DNA from: Chitinophagales bacterium
GTDB taxonomy: Bacteria; Bacteroidota; Bacteroidia; Chitinophagales; Saprospiraceae
NCBI GenBank assembly: GCA_017303475.1
Contig: JAFLBO010000022.1
Coordinates: 30,424-94,423, forward strand
Reading direction: 5' to 3'
Length of the DNA stretch: 64,000 nucleotides
The notes beneath the pieces are model-generated. The model was given only the letters and a program-made list of their open reading frames with translations. It was not told the DNA's origin and searched no databases. Shown piece after piece: positions 32,835 to 43,076 of the stretch. The position numbers and the translations under genes are program-made. Positions within the stretch are counted from its first letter, which is position 1, and each line of letters begins with the position of its first letter.

Positions 32835-34079
32835 TCATTTAATCTGAACTTTATTAAAGTGTGAAATTACGGTAATTAATGCTTCCACCTCACTAATTTC
32901 CTTTTCTATAGTAATCAAATGAAGGAAAATCTCTTCAATCTTTTCCTGGTGAAGTATTGTAACTTCTCCCAATTCAAATCCACCAGAACTTTCGATACTA
33001 TTACCACTTGGTATACCCGGCAAATGACCATTCCTTTTGATGTAAGACTCCACTCGGTCTAATGAGGCTAGAGGGTATTGTTTGTCAAAAACATAATCCG
33101 CCCATCCATGGTTTGTTATCTTGACTTTATCCGTAATTATTCCGTTTTTAACAGTCAAAGACCTATTAGGTGCATGTTTATCTGTTCCGATAGCAACTTT
33201 ACCATGCCTGGTGATAATGTTTGTTATTGTGCATGGACCAAAAGTCATCCATTGTTGGCATGGAATTGAATATTGCGCCTCAGCCAGAATCCCAAGCAAG
33301 TCATACAAACATTCATCAAAATAGGGAGAACAATCAGAACTCAAATTGTTTGGAACTTCTGCCCAAGGCGGACAAGTTAGTTGCCCATTAACAAAATGGC
33401 AAGTAAATCCATTAATCGTTAAAATTGTAGTGCCTAACATTAACTGATTACAATCCATAACAGGTAAAATTATTTTAGCAAATGCGTTTTCTGAAGCAAG
33501 GTATGCATCAGGCACACTAGTTATGTCTATACCTAAACTGGGAATCTGAAACCTAATCAGCGTAACGCTTGATTGGTCAATAATAATTTCACCTGGATCA
33601 AATTTTATCAGCAGTGATCTGCCACTACACTTAATTGACCTTGGGCAAGTTTGAATAGGCCCACCAGATTCGGGAAAATAGTTTCCCATATTAAATACAT
33701 AGTGTTTTATAGTGGTTCCTTGGAAGTTTTCTGTGGCGATAAATGACAACGTATCTCCCATTTCATAACCTAAATCACTAAAGCGAATGTAAATTTGGCC
33801 ATTAGGTTGCGGCATCGGTAAGCCAATATGCACCCCATTTCTTGGGTCATCCAAGCCAAAATGAAATTCAAGATCTACATTTCCATTATTCAAGGAAAAA
33901 TAGCTTGTGAATGCCATAGTGCTGGATACACGAATTACGATATTACCATTTAATCCTAATGCCTTTAAATCATTAGATACAATTTGTGCCGACATTTTGA
34001 AAGAGCCAAACACAATCAATAGAAGTCCAAACCATGCCCTGAATAAACGTTGCGATTTCATCAAATTGTTGTATTTCAT
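32835..34079 (-). CDS. Exported protein with tail-fibre-like C-terminal domain
   Basis: A 414-residue protein; an alternative start is ATG 34061 (MKSQRLFRAWFGLLLIVFGS), which gives a cleaner signal peptide ending at MSAQ. Residues ~30-250 are unrecognised. The last ~150 residues hold a domain often seen in Bacteroidota tail-fibre-like proteins: a short beta part (HGKVAIGTDKHAPNRSLTVK), then WADYVFDKQYPLASLDRVES, GHLPGIPSGNSI and a coiled end (ILHQEKIEEIFLHLITIEKE). Two more copies lie in the next gene. In related proteins this is a trimerisation or chaperone-like module. Its bases are A/T-richer than the flanking housekeeping genes. Confidence 0.8.
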   Translation of the reverse strand: MKYNNLMKSQRLFRAWFGLLLIVFGSFKMSAQIVSNDLKALGLNGNIVIRVSSTMAFTSYFSLNNGNVDLEFHFGLDDPRNGVHIGLPMPQPNGQIYIRFSDLGYEMGDTLSFIATENFQGTTIKHYVFNMGNYFPESGGPIQTCPRSIKCSGRSLLIKFDPGEIIIDQSSVTLIRFQIPSLGIDITSVPDAYLASENAFAKIILPVMDCNQLMLGTTILTINGFTCHFVNGQLTCPPWAEVPNNLSSDCSPYFDECLYDLLGILAEAQYSIPCQQWMTFGPCTITNIITRHGKVAIGTDKHAPNRSLTVKNGIITDKVKITNHGWADYVFDKQYPLASLDRVESYIKRNGHLPGIPSGNSIESSGGFELGEVTILHQEKIEEIFLHLITIEKEISEVEALITVISHFNKVQIK

Positions 34080-34084
34080 GGTAA

Positions 34085-35752
34085 TTAGTTTTGGTTTAAG
34101 AGGAGTATATTAATATCGGACTTGAGTAGCTCCTTACGTTTGTTCAACGCAATGAGATGCAAGTATGCCTCCTCAATTTTCTTCTGTTGATCTATTTTAA
34201 CACTTTTTAATTCAATACCATCATTTGAAATGACTTCTGCTTGAGAAATAGTCCCGGGTAGATGCCTATACTCAGTAACGAAGGATTTGATTTCATTTAA
34301 TGGAGTTAGTGGGTATCCCTCACTAAAAACATAATCACACCAGCCTTGACTCTCACAAAGTTCAACACGGAGTCTATCAGTAACAATTCCGCCTTTGACT
34401 GCCAGGCTAAATCCTGATCTGCCAACGCTTGTACCTATACCAACATTTCCCAAGCGAAAAATTGGATCCGTCTTTGAGCATTGATCTCCTTCCCACTGCT
34501 CACAATCAGAAGGTGTTGAGAAAGCTTCTTCTTGCAACACATTTAGAATCGCCTGGCGGCAAGAAGGGCTGTTCAGTGCTGCGCAAGTGTTAGAATTATT
34601 TTGAGTAATAGTGAAACTACAAGTACCAATACTTCCAGAAATATTAGATACAGTTACTACGTACAAGCCGGCAATTAAATTAGGGATTTGAATAGCCCCT
34701 TCTGTACAAGGCATAAAAGGGATATTTCCGCTACTTGGTCCTGACCAAGAAACTTTATACGGACCCAGATCTGGCGAGACTTTAATTCCGCCAATCCCCG
34801 CAGGAGCTGGTTTTACCTGGAAACATTCTATCTGCAGCAGATTTTCTACATTAGTTAAAAATGGCTCGTTAATATTACTTTCACTCTGGTAATTTTCATA
34901 AGATGCTTCATTGAGTAAATGGATGCCCACTCTTTTTTGAGCAAGGGCAAGCCTCTCGTTCAACGAAATCAGATGCAAAAAAATCTCTTCTATTTTTTCT
35001 TGCTGACGAATGGTTTCATCGGCAAGCAAGAAGCCGCCATTTAATGCAATTTCTGTTGCGGAGGTTGTATTTGGCAAACGGTTATGTTCTTCTATGTATG
35101 CCTCTACATCCTTTAATGGCATTAAATTAAAGGTATCCGAAAATACATAATCACACCATTCCGCCTTACAAATCTGAAGCATTTCGGTTGTAATCCCACC
35201 TTTAACCCCTAGTTTATATCCACCCAACGAAACAATTGATCCGATATTAACATCTCCGGTTCGCCAAATTTCACTTTCTGTTGCACATGGACCCTCCCAA
35301 AGCTTACAATCCATTGGTGCAGAAATAAAGTTTTGCGCAACGGTGATGAGATCGTCCTTACATTCTGTAACTAAGTCATTGCAAGGAACAAGTTCTCCTT
35401 CATCATATATACACACTAGCCCGGTATTAAAAATTACCGTACCTGTTGGCGTTGGATCCTCACAGTACGGAGGTTCATTATCCCCTATAAAATGCCCAAA
35501 ACTGCATGAAAACTTGATCAAATCAATAGTTGTATTACAGTTCAGATCATTTCCTTCAAAATTTAGTGTAGCTGATGTAAGTACGTTATGGGATGGGTTA
35601 GTATTGTAGAAATAAAAACCCGATCCAACAGACTGACAGGTGGTACCCCGAAATCCTACAGACGATGGACATTCAACTTGAGCTTTCAAGCTGTGAATAG
35701 GTCCTGCTACTATTATCAAAAGTAAAAAAAATATGATCTTTTTTGATTTCAT
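34085..35752 (-). CDS. Exported protein with two tail-fibre-like domains
   Basis: A 555-residue protein; signal peptide MKSKKIIFFLLLIIVAGPIHSLKAQ. Two copies of the ~150-residue module found in the gene downstream: ~140-290 (GDVNIGSIVSLGGYKLGVKG, WCDYVFSDTFNLMPLKDVEA, QQEKIEEIFLHLISLNERL) and ~400-555 (GNVGIGTSVGRSGFSLAVKG, WCDYVFSEGYPLTPLNEIKS, QQKKIEEAYLHLIALNKRK). Between them is a SprB-like repeat (DLGPYKVSWSG...AGLYVVTVSNISG). Each module is preceded by a short Cys-containing helical part. It is spaced 5 bases from the next gene and 12 bases from the giant gene upstream, so it is in an operon. The function is unknown. Confidence 0.8.
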   Translation of the reverse strand: MKSKKIIFFLLLIIVAGPIHSLKAQVECPSSVGFRGTTCQSVGSGFYFYNTNPSHNVLTSATLNFEGNDLNCNTTIDLIKFSCSFGHFIGDNEPPYCEDPTPTGTVIFNTGLVCIYDEGELVPCNDLVTECKDDLITVAQNFISAPMDCKLWEGPCATESEIWRTGDVNIGSIVSLGGYKLGVKGGITTEMLQICKAEWCDYVFSDTFNLMPLKDVEAYIEEHNRLPNTTSATEIALNGGFLLADETIRQQEKIEEIFLHLISLNERLALAQKRVGIHLLNEASYENYQSESNINEPFLTNVENLLQIECFQVKPAPAGIGGIKVSPDLGPYKVSWSGPSSGNIPFMPCTEGAIQIPNLIAGLYVVTVSNISGSIGTCSFTITQNNSNTCAALNSPSCRQAILNVLQEEAFSTPSDCEQWEGDQCSKTDPIFRLGNVGIGTSVGRSGFSLAVKGGIVTDRLRVELCESQGWCDYVFSEGYPLTPLNEIKSFVTEYRHLPGTISQAEVISNDGIELKSVKIDQQKKIEEAYLHLIALNKRKELLKSDINILLLNQN

Positions 35753-35764
35753 TAGAAGTGTCGT

Positions 35765-38700
35765 TTAATGATTTGTAATTTTCACCAGTTTGCGAGAAAT
35801 ACGCAGATTATTGCAAGTTTTAAGTTCACAGAAATATATCCCTGAAGGAATATTATCTGTTTTAAACCGGGTTTGATGTACCCCACTTAGACAATTTTCT
35901 TGAAGATACACTATGGATTTTTCCTTTCCCATAATGTCGTAAAGGACTATTGAAGTCCTGCCTACACAGTCTTTTGGAATATGAAATTCAATATTTACTT
36001 CATCTTCAAAAGGATTAGGGAACACATCCAATAAAAGAGGATATTTCTGGGAGAAATCTGTGTTTATACTCCTTTCTTCTACTAAAGCACTGCTAAGCAA
36101 ACTATTAGGATTGTCCCCAACAGCTTGAGGAATGATACATGGATCGATACCCAAATAGGCCCCCTTGTTGTAGCTACCTGAAACGGTGCCCGGAATAAGT
36201 TCCAGATCGTTATCCGGGAGCAGTTCGATATAGTCTCTTGCGAACGTGTAGGAGGCTGCATTGTGAACTGCTGAACCAGTACATTGCAAGCCAAACCTGT
36301 ATGAAAGGCCTCTTTCATGTCCATTGTTAATGTTGATTGGCAAGCAATTAATTATATGCCCATTGGATGTAGAGGTTTCATTAACTGCCACTTCTACACT
36401 TGCGCTTTCTACGTTACTCCAGACACCATTTCCCATACTTAGCGAAGCCATATAATGTGACCCATTATACGTTTCGTATTGAAAAAAATCAGTCTCACAA
36501 ACCTTGGCCTTATACAAACCAGAGGAATTTTCCAATAATAACTTGACTGGAATGCCTTTAAAATCTGGCTGTTGAGGGACATTGTTTGGGGCATGTATTG
36601 TAACCATTGCGGTTATATGGTCTGGAAGGAGCGGTGTCGTATAATTTTCTAATTGTGCATCAAACACTAGGTCAAAGCAAACCGGATCGCCAATACAAGA
36701 AGCGCCATTTCCAGCAAAAATGTTCAGCCTTGGTTCATACTCAGAAATGATATATCGCATCGTTCTTACCGTTTTGGAGCATCCACTCACATTATCATAT
36801 ACCGTCATGGTCAAAAATGGCACTTCCTTTGTAGGAGTAAAGGATCCATTAGTAGGCAATGCTGTATTTCCATAATAGGTAATGCTCCCTTGGTGAGGAG
36901 GATACGGATGCCAACTCACCTCAATGTTATTCAAATTTGGCGGATTCGATGTGAAGTAGTTATTGCTTCCAGGCTCCCATAATGGCATACTTGAATTTTT
37001 TGTTGCAGATGCAATCTTGGACACATAGCCTACATAACGCCACGGCGCCCTTACGGTCAAGCTGGTTGTCGCTTCGGCGGTGCATCCTGAAACAATATCC
37101 GTTGCCTTTAAAGTTATATTATAAGTGCCCGGATAACTGCACATGATTTCTGAAAAAGTAAGCTGCTTTTTAGGGCCACTCCCTCCATTTTGTACCAACT
37201 CAGTTTTTGGGTGATTCGTTGTCCATTCGTGATGAATTTGGCTGAATGGATTAACGTTCCCCGTGATGGTCACCTCCTCTCCATAACATACCGTTGTGGA
37301 ACTTGGAAGTGTAACAGAAATATTGTTTGCTACACTAACCACGGTTAGCTCGTCACTTGTTGTGCACCCCCCAAATAAATCTGTAACTGTGAGTGTATAA
37401 ATGATAGATTCTCCAGCAGGAATACCACTAATCAAAGGATTTGGTACATGTTTATTACTGAGATAATTGAGGCCAGCGGGATTGGAGCATGACCATAAAA
37501 AGCTATATTGACCTGAACCACCTAGGTTGGTAGGGTCAGTGGGACCTATTTTTTTTCCACCCTCCCGACAAACTGGTATGGTAATATCAGGCAAATTAAG
37601 ACTTATATTGGAAATATTTACCGTTATGTCTTTTTCAACTTGACAAACTAATTGACCATATTCATTGAGGCTTTTTATTCGCAAATGATATTGTTTAGTT
37701 CCGTTAGTTGGGGCTGTGAATAACGGATTTGGGTCGTTAGGGTCATTTGAATCAAAATCCAAATCACCTCCAATAGGTTGGACAACCGTCCATTTATACT
37801 CATACCTATTTATTCCGCCCACAGCTATTGAGGTCTCTAAAAAATGCGATTCCGCTCCGGAGCAACGATAAATTGTAGCAGGGAGATCTATCCTCAACGG
37901 TACACGCATTGTCACCAGTGAGGAATATTCAGCAGTGAAGCCGTAAATATCTACTACTATCACTTTGCATCGGAATCTAACAACAGCACCCGACTGGTAT
38001 TGAAAATACATATCATGGCCTAGATCAGGATAGACTGTAGCAGCATTTGTATTTCCAGCAAAAAAACCTTCGATTTCTTCATTTGAACTTGGGTCGTAAG
38101 CATGCCATTCGTAGGATGCAATGCTGCAACTTGAGGACAGTTTAACTTTTACTGGTAAATCACATGCATCATTATTTACAGAAATTTCAGAAATTACTGG
38201 TTTTCCAGGGTGTAAATCAATATAAAGTGGAATTGGTGTTAGGAATTCATTTTCACATATGAAATTACCAGTACAGGAGCTAAATATTTCTGCGGTTATT
38301 TTTATCGTACCTTTGCTATAAATTGGAATATCACAATCAACTGAAAAAGTTCTTCCGGTCCAATTAATTCCTGTTGGACCGGTGTCGTCGCAATTTGTAC
38401 AATAACAAACATCACTTCCAATAGTTACAGGAGAAATCGTACCGATGGTTTCATTAACTTTAGTAGTAAGATTCTCAACATGCCAAACTATCATATATTC
38501 ACCACATCCATATTCATCTGGGTGAGAACCCGATATTCCCACTCTAATCGGACTTCCCTCCTTAACTATGATATTTCCAGTTTCAAGATCTATTTCTGGG
38601 TTCGATGGAGATTTAACCTCTATCCACATATCAGGCGGGTCTGGAGGCAGTGGAGGCGGGTCTCCAATGGTAATGAACATGCAGTCTTGGTAAGTTCCTG

Positions 38701-39847
38701 CATCATCTTTCACATCAACACAAAGTTCATAGTAGCCTTCTGGTACTTGATCAAGTGTGCAATCCCAATCTCCATTAAGCCATTTATTGAGGCAAGTTCC
38801 ATCAGCATCAAAATTCTGATTTCCTAAAGGTTTTAATTTAAAAAAATATTCCTCTAATCCGGTCAGGTTAAAAAAATCAACAAATGCTACTACTACCAAA
38901 GGTTGTCCATCCTCAAATGATCCAAACGCGGCAACTTCCACATCTGGCACATTGCCACCAATCGTAATTGTATGATAACATGTTGAAGGATAATTATTGT
39001 TATCGAAAACTTGAGCAGAAAAGTTAAGCTGATCTCCGTTGTCCAATGAATTTGAAATCAGTCCTAACGTATTTGGATCATTAGAACTAAACCCTGGGGC
39101 TAGATCAAAATCTGTTGGAATTGACCATTGATAGGTAAATGGTGAAATGCCCATAGGTACCAAATCTAAATGTATTTCTTGACCTGGTGCTGCAATCGTT
39201 GGGGCATTTATTTGACAATTCGGAACAGGGTTATTGTAATCCGAACATGCAGCAAGGCAAACTACTTTAGAAGCTTCGCGTGTTAGTGATCCATCAGTTG
39301 CTTCTAGGGTTACATTGTAACATTTAGATTCGATGTATGTGTGAATAGGGTTTTGGTCAGTAGATTTAGTGCCATCACCAAAATCCCATTCCCATTCATT
39401 AGCGTCGCCATGAGACCAATCGTAAAACTGGACTGTACATCCATCGAATGTATATGCAAAATCAAAGTTGGCTATGAGGCACCCATCAGTAGAACAAGCT
39501 TCCTCAAACTGGAAGCAGGTTTGAGTATAACAGCCGCTTCCATTGCTTACGCTTAAGCAATAATATTTAAATCCCAAATTTGTATACGTCGCCTCTCCAG
39601 ACGAATTAGAAATCAATTGTGAATTTTCACCAAGTACAGTCAATGAGAAATAAAACGGAGGTGGGTTTTGGCCGATTCCGAATCCAACATCTTGGACCTT
39701 AATCTCAAGCTGCCCATCTAGAGCCCCTGGATATGATTCAGGAATTGTGTTAATTATTATGTCTTGGCAAAATATTGTATTTATTTTGACATAACAGCAA
39801 AAAGCAAAACTAAAGGCTCTAAAGTTGAAGTAATGATGGTTTTTCAT
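35765..39847 (-). CDS. Giant PKD-domain surface protein with T9SS sorting domain
   Basis: A 1360-residue exported protein. The start has a signal-like hydrophobic stretch (FSFAFCCYVKINTIFCQ). A PKD domain is clear at ~140-195 (EWEWDFGDGTKSTDQNPIHT). Several more Ig/PKD-like beta modules with paired cysteines follow across ~200-1050 (VTDLFGGCTTSDELTV, VYDNVSGCSKTVRTMRY). The C-terminus is a T9SS type A domain (DVFPNPFEDEVNIEFHIPKD...GIYFCELKTCNNLRISRKL). It is the largest gene of the A/T-rich exported cluster and lies between two short-spaced genes. An adhesin or matrix role is inference. Confidence 0.85.
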   Translation of the reverse strand: MKNHHYFNFRAFSFAFCCYVKINTIFCQDIIINTIPESYPGALDGQLEIKVQDVGFGIGQNPPPFYFSLTVLGENSQLISNSSGEATYTNLGFKYYCLSVSNGSGCYTQTCFQFEEACSTDGCLIANFDFAYTFDGCTVQFYDWSHGDANEWEWDFGDGTKSTDQNPIHTYIESKCYNVTLEATDGSLTREASKVVCLAACSDYNNPVPNCQINAPTIAAPGQEIHLDLVPMGISPFTYQWSIPTDFDLAPGFSSNDPNTLGLISNSLDNGDQLNFSAQVFDNNNYPSTCYHTITIGGNVPDVEVAAFGSFEDGQPLVVVAFVDFFNLTGLEEYFFKLKPLGNQNFDADGTCLNKWLNGDWDCTLDQVPEGYYELCVDVKDDAGTYQDCMFITIGDPPPLPPDPPDMWIEVKSPSNPEIDLETGNIIVKEGSPIRVGISGSHPDEYGCGEYMIVWHVENLTTKVNETIGTISPVTIGSDVCYCTNCDDTGPTGINWTGRTFSVDCDIPIYSKGTIKITAEIFSSCTGNFICENEFLTPIPLYIDLHPGKPVISEISVNNDACDLPVKVKLSSSCSIASYEWHAYDPSSNEEIEGFFAGNTNAATVYPDLGHDMYFQYQSGAVVRFRCKVIVVDIYGFTAEYSSLVTMRVPLRIDLPATIYRCSGAESHFLETSIAVGGINRYEYKWTVVQPIGGDLDFDSNDPNDPNPLFTAPTNGTKQYHLRIKSLNEYGQLVCQVEKDITVNISNISLNLPDITIPVCREGGKKIGPTDPTNLGGSGQYSFLWSCSNPAGLNYLSNKHVPNPLISGIPAGESIIYTLTVTDLFGGCTTSDELTVVSVANNISVTLPSSTTVCYGEEVTITGNVNPFSQIHHEWTTNHPKTELVQNGGSGPKKQLTFSEIMCSYPGTYNITLKATDIVSGCTAEATTSLTVRAPWRYVGYVSKIASATKNSSMPLWEPGSNNYFTSNPPNLNNIEVSWHPYPPHQGSITYYGNTALPTNGSFTPTKEVPFLTMTVYDNVSGCSKTVRTMRYIISEYEPRLNIFAGNGASCIGDPVCFDLVFDAQLENYTTPLLPDHITAMVTIHAPNNVPQQPDFKGIPVKLLLENSSGLYKAKVCETDFFQYETYNGSHYMASLSMGNGVWSNVESASVEVAVNETSTSNGHIINCLPININNGHERGLSYRFGLQCTGSAVHNAASYTFARDYIELLPDNDLELIPGTVSGSYNKGAYLGIDPCIIPQAVGDNPNSLLSSALVEERSINTDFSQKYPLLLDVFPNPFEDEVNIEFHIPKDCVGRTSIVLYDIMGKEKSIVYLQENCLSGVHQTRFKTDNIPSGIYFCELKTCNNLRISRKLVKITNH

Positions 39848-39875
39848 TAGTAGATTTTTTTTAAAAAGGCATAAA

Positions 39876-40460
39876 CTATTTATGCCCTGAAATCAACAAT
39901 AGTATTTCGTCTATATTCTTCTTTGTGGAATGTGTCCCATTATATGAGTTCTTTAGAATGTTAAGAACTGTATCAACATTATTATCACAAACAGTTGTTA
40001 ATACTAAAGTTAATTTTGTTAACATTTTTTTATCAAAAATAATTGTAGATTGCAATGCTTTTCGAATTGATTTTACCACACTCCATTTATTTTTCACTCT
40101 TTCGGAAAGCACGACAATAAAAATCTGAGTTCGTGCCAACCCTGTTTCACCCATTGTGCCAGTAGTAAAAATTTGATAATTAAGATTATTAATTAAAAAA
40201 TCAATACACTCTTCAGTTCCAATTTCACCCAATAAAATTACAAATTCTATGCGCTCAGCCTCAGTATACGATGTATCATATACTGCATTCATCAAAGAAT
40301 TTGATATTGAGTGGATTTCCGCCTCTAACTTGGCAATTGAACTTCGAGATTTTAAGCTCAACTCAGACGCATCGCCAAGCTGGCCGAAGACATAGTTAAT
40401 GTTACAATTAACCCAAAAAAACATCAAAATTAAAATGTAAATTTTTGCTGAACCATTCAT
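39876..40460 (-). CDS. Small exported helical protein of unknown function
   Basis: A 194-residue protein with signal peptide MNGSAKIYILILMFFWVNCN...GQ, then a helical domain that may be HEAT-like (RIEFVILLGEIGTEECIDFL, KMLTKLTLVLTTVCDNNVDT). No T9SS domain is seen. It is in the middle of the minus-strand exported cluster, 28 bases before the giant gene. A/T-rich codon use matches that cluster. I do not recognise a family. Confidence 0.65.
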   Translation of the reverse strand: MNGSAKIYILILMFFWVNCNINYVFGQLGDASELSLKSRSSIAKLEAEIHSISNSLMNAVYDTSYTEAERIEFVILLGEIGTEECIDFLINNLNYQIFTTGTMGETGLARTQIFIVVLSERVKNKWSVVKSIRKALQSTIIFDKKMLTKLTLVLTTVCDNNVDTVLNILKNSYNGTHSTKKNIDEILLLISGHK

Positions 40461-40537
40461 TTTAGATACTTTTTTGAATTGAGTTATAACGTTCTAAATA
40501 TCAAGATCGTATGGTTAAATCTTAAGTAATTATCCAG

Positions 40538-42181
40538 TTAATATCCTGAAACTTTTAACCCAAGAGCAATTTCATTTGCTTTGTTTGCACTATCAAATAT
40601 AGTGAAAGCAAATACGTTATTAAGTCCAAAAGGAATGGGAGGTGTTGATGTATCTTCCGTAATTATGAGGCGGGCTCTCATTGGATCTTCTAATGTCCAT
40701 TGTTTGATAATCGTGGGAGGTACAGCAATATTAACCCAGGCCATTGCTCCCCCAATATTACCTGTTTTTGTAGCATCAGTTAATTGCCATGTATCAGTGA
40801 CTACGTCAAATAGTGCCCAATAGCTGCGATTAATAGGATTAGCTAAAATGTTAACAACACTTGTTCCATTCCATCCAAAAGGGGCACTTGTTAGGGGGCC
40901 TGAATTAGATGTTGGCAATGGATCTAATTCAAAGTTGTTTGACTGCCCCGTTCTAACATTTATAAACATATGCCAGCTTACCTTCTCTGAAATCCTACTT
41001 CCTATTAGGTTTTCTCCCCAAGCCGTGGGGCTTAAAGAAACCCTAACAAATTCATGGAAATTATCTTGGATTATCCCAAAACGGCTGCTACCCATACCCA
41101 TAAGTCCAGGGGAGTCAAATGAATATAATAAAGGTGGAGTATTGTGTTCATCATTAGCAGAATTATCATCATTTGGCAGTTCATTATCGTGGCCATTATG
41201 GTAAGGGAACAATTCTACTCCTGACACACATCCAGGTGATGACAAACTAATACACTCTGGAATTGGAGCATCTAGACTCCCTTTGAACTTCCACTGTTGG
41301 GCTTCAATTTGCCTTGTTATATCAAAATTTAGACCAAAAATTGCATTATAGTTAATCCCGCCTGGAGTAACTTCAAATTCATAAAGCGCTCTTCCCCCTA
41401 GAAATTGATCTGTTCCTGGATTAATAGGGTCTTCATAAAAATGGCCAAATCCGTAGTTAGAGCCATCAAATGATTGAACAGTCATTATTGTGTTAACGAT
41501 GGGGAATAAAGCTTGAGGGCCTATTAATACAGTTGGATCAATATTATCAGGACAGACGCATGTCGCATTTATCAACCATGAGCGACGAAAATCAACAGTT
41601 ACCGCCGTTAAGTGTACAATGTCTAAGTTGCCTTTGTAGTCCATAGTAACTACTATATCTCCTTGTACGGTACTTGGACTGATAGATTCAATATAGAGTA
41701 TTTTAGGTAAATCTGTGGATTGATAAACTATTGAACCAATTGTATGCAAATCAGTTTCTTCTACCAATTTAGTAGGATGATTGTAAAATTTGACTCTCGC
41801 AAAATTATTAACCGTAATTATAACCGTTTCCCCAGAAATCATTCCTGGGGGCTTTTCGATTATCAATTTAGCTAAATCAATTTCATTGCGACCATTAGCC
41901 CCTAAACTTACGACTTCAGGATCAACATAATCTTCTATGCCATCACCATCAGTATCATTTTTATTTACAATTATGATTGCGCCCCGAGTTGTTTCATCAG
42001 CGGGTAGCACCTCCTTACCACCACTATATGAAACCCCCGAATTCCAATCCATCAAACCATCAAAAATCGCCATATTAACCGTAGGTTCATTAGTACAGAC
42101 AAAATTTGGCAGCATTTGGCCATAAATATATGGAGCTGAGAAAAAACTAAGATAACAAACTAGCAACTGAATCAGTTTCAT
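40538..42181 (-). CDS. Large exported protein of unknown function with TSP3-like calcium motif
   Basis: A 547-residue protein; signal peptide MKLIQLLVCYLSFFSAPYIYGQ. A thrombospondin type-3-like loop (NDTDGDGIEDYVDPE) occurs at ~75-90. The rest is beta-rich with acidic Asn/Asp/Gly segments (HNGHDNELPNDDNSANDEHN), and there is no clear T9SS domain at the end. It is the first gene of the A/T-rich exported cluster that reads toward 30975. No named family is recognised. Confidence 0.7.
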   Translation of the reverse strand: MKLIQLLVCYLSFFSAPYIYGQMLPNFVCTNEPTVNMAIFDGLMDWNSGVSYSGGKEVLPADETTRGAIIIVNKNDTDGDGIEDYVDPEVVSLGANGRNEIDLAKLIIEKPPGMISGETVIITVNNFARVKFYNHPTKLVEETDLHTIGSIVYQSTDLPKILYIESISPSTVQGDIVVTMDYKGNLDIVHLTAVTVDFRRSWLINATCVCPDNIDPTVLIGPQALFPIVNTIMTVQSFDGSNYGFGHFYEDPINPGTDQFLGGRALYEFEVTPGGINYNAIFGLNFDITRQIEAQQWKFKGSLDAPIPECISLSSPGCVSGVELFPYHNGHDNELPNDDNSANDEHNTPPLLYSFDSPGLMGMGSSRFGIIQDNFHEFVRVSLSPTAWGENLIGSRISEKVSWHMFINVRTGQSNNFELDPLPTSNSGPLTSAPFGWNGTSVVNILANPINRSYWALFDVVTDTWQLTDATKTGNIGGAMAWVNIAVPPTIIKQWTLEDPMRARLIITEDTSTPPIPFGLNNVFAFTIFDSANKANEIALGLKVSGY

Positions 42182-42995
42182 GAAAAATGCAATTGTTAAT
42201 TAAGATTTTTTCGAATAAGCTGTGCGGAGATTCTTCCGATTTCCGTAAGTGATTTATTAAACTTGATGTTTTTTGCACGGTGTGGATGAACTTGCTCCTT
42301 CACCTCAATAGATCACAAACAAATAGTTTCTTACCTAAGGTTAATCCTTCAGTCAGGAATGCCTGGTTATAAGTCGAAGAGAATCAATTGATTAAGGTTA
42401 TAAGGGGCAATATTTTTGGAGGCAAAATCAATTTTAAATCGTTCATATCCAAAAGCCTCTGTAAAAAATTGAAAATCAATGAATTACAGCAAATTGAAAA
42501 CCTCTTAACTGGACACTACTGTCTTTCATTGTGCCTTAAATGCTTCCAAATGTGAGGTGGTTTAAATCCTCCGCCAAGCGCTGCTTTTCCATCCATCGGA
42601 ATTTATGGTTCCGTTCATCGGAAATTTTCCTGTCGGGCATCTTGAATCTCATGCTCAAAACCTTGCTGCACAGCAACCAAAAGTAAGTACGCCAATACTC
42701 CTGATCGGTGAGTTTCATACTGATGTCACAAAGATAATAGCATAATTGTCTACTTGCCACACATCCAATACCTCTCCCCCTGGTTTATTTTCCGCTTATC
42801 TTTTCCTGCCTACAAATTTCAGGCAGTTTGCAATCTCCACCAAACTTTACCATTCCGTTCATCGGCAATTTTGTTTCCGATCAGCGGCAATCATTCTGAT
42901 GGGCATCTGAACCAAAGTACTCTAAGCACGCTCAAAATCTTGTTGCCCGGAAACCCAAATGCCGTTATGAGTACCCTAAATACCAAAAAATAATT
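42182..42995. repeat. Gene-poor gap with a diverged direct repeat
   Basis: About 0.8 kb without a convincing gene. Two segments, ~42607-42680 and ~42853-42945, share TTCCGTTCATCGG(A/C)AATTTT, GGGCATCT(T/G)GAA and CA(T/C)GCTCAAAA(C/T)CTTG(C/T)TGC in the same order, so they are decayed copies of one sequence. Short open frames here (for example 42536-42760 minus) have no support. Confidence 0.5.
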
Positions 42996-43003
42996 TACCT
43001 TTG
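42996..43003 (+). promoter_or_regulatory. Promoter box of the small HTH regulator
   Basis: TACCTTTG, a perfect match, 74 bases before the ATG at 43077. The broken second copy of the gene has no such box before it. Confidence 0.65.
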
Positions 43004-43076
43004 TGATGGTTTAATACTTATTTTAAGTTTGCGGGCTCATAAACTTACCCCTAATCTTCAAAACACTTTCTTTACA

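Noticed and set aside
42536..42760. Small minus-strand ORF of 74 codons
   Set aside because: It overlaps a diverged direct repeat, has no promoter box and no recognisable protein features.
42754..42993. Small plus-strand ORF of 79 codons
   Set aside because: It overlaps the second decayed repeat copy; composition is unlike neighbouring proteins.
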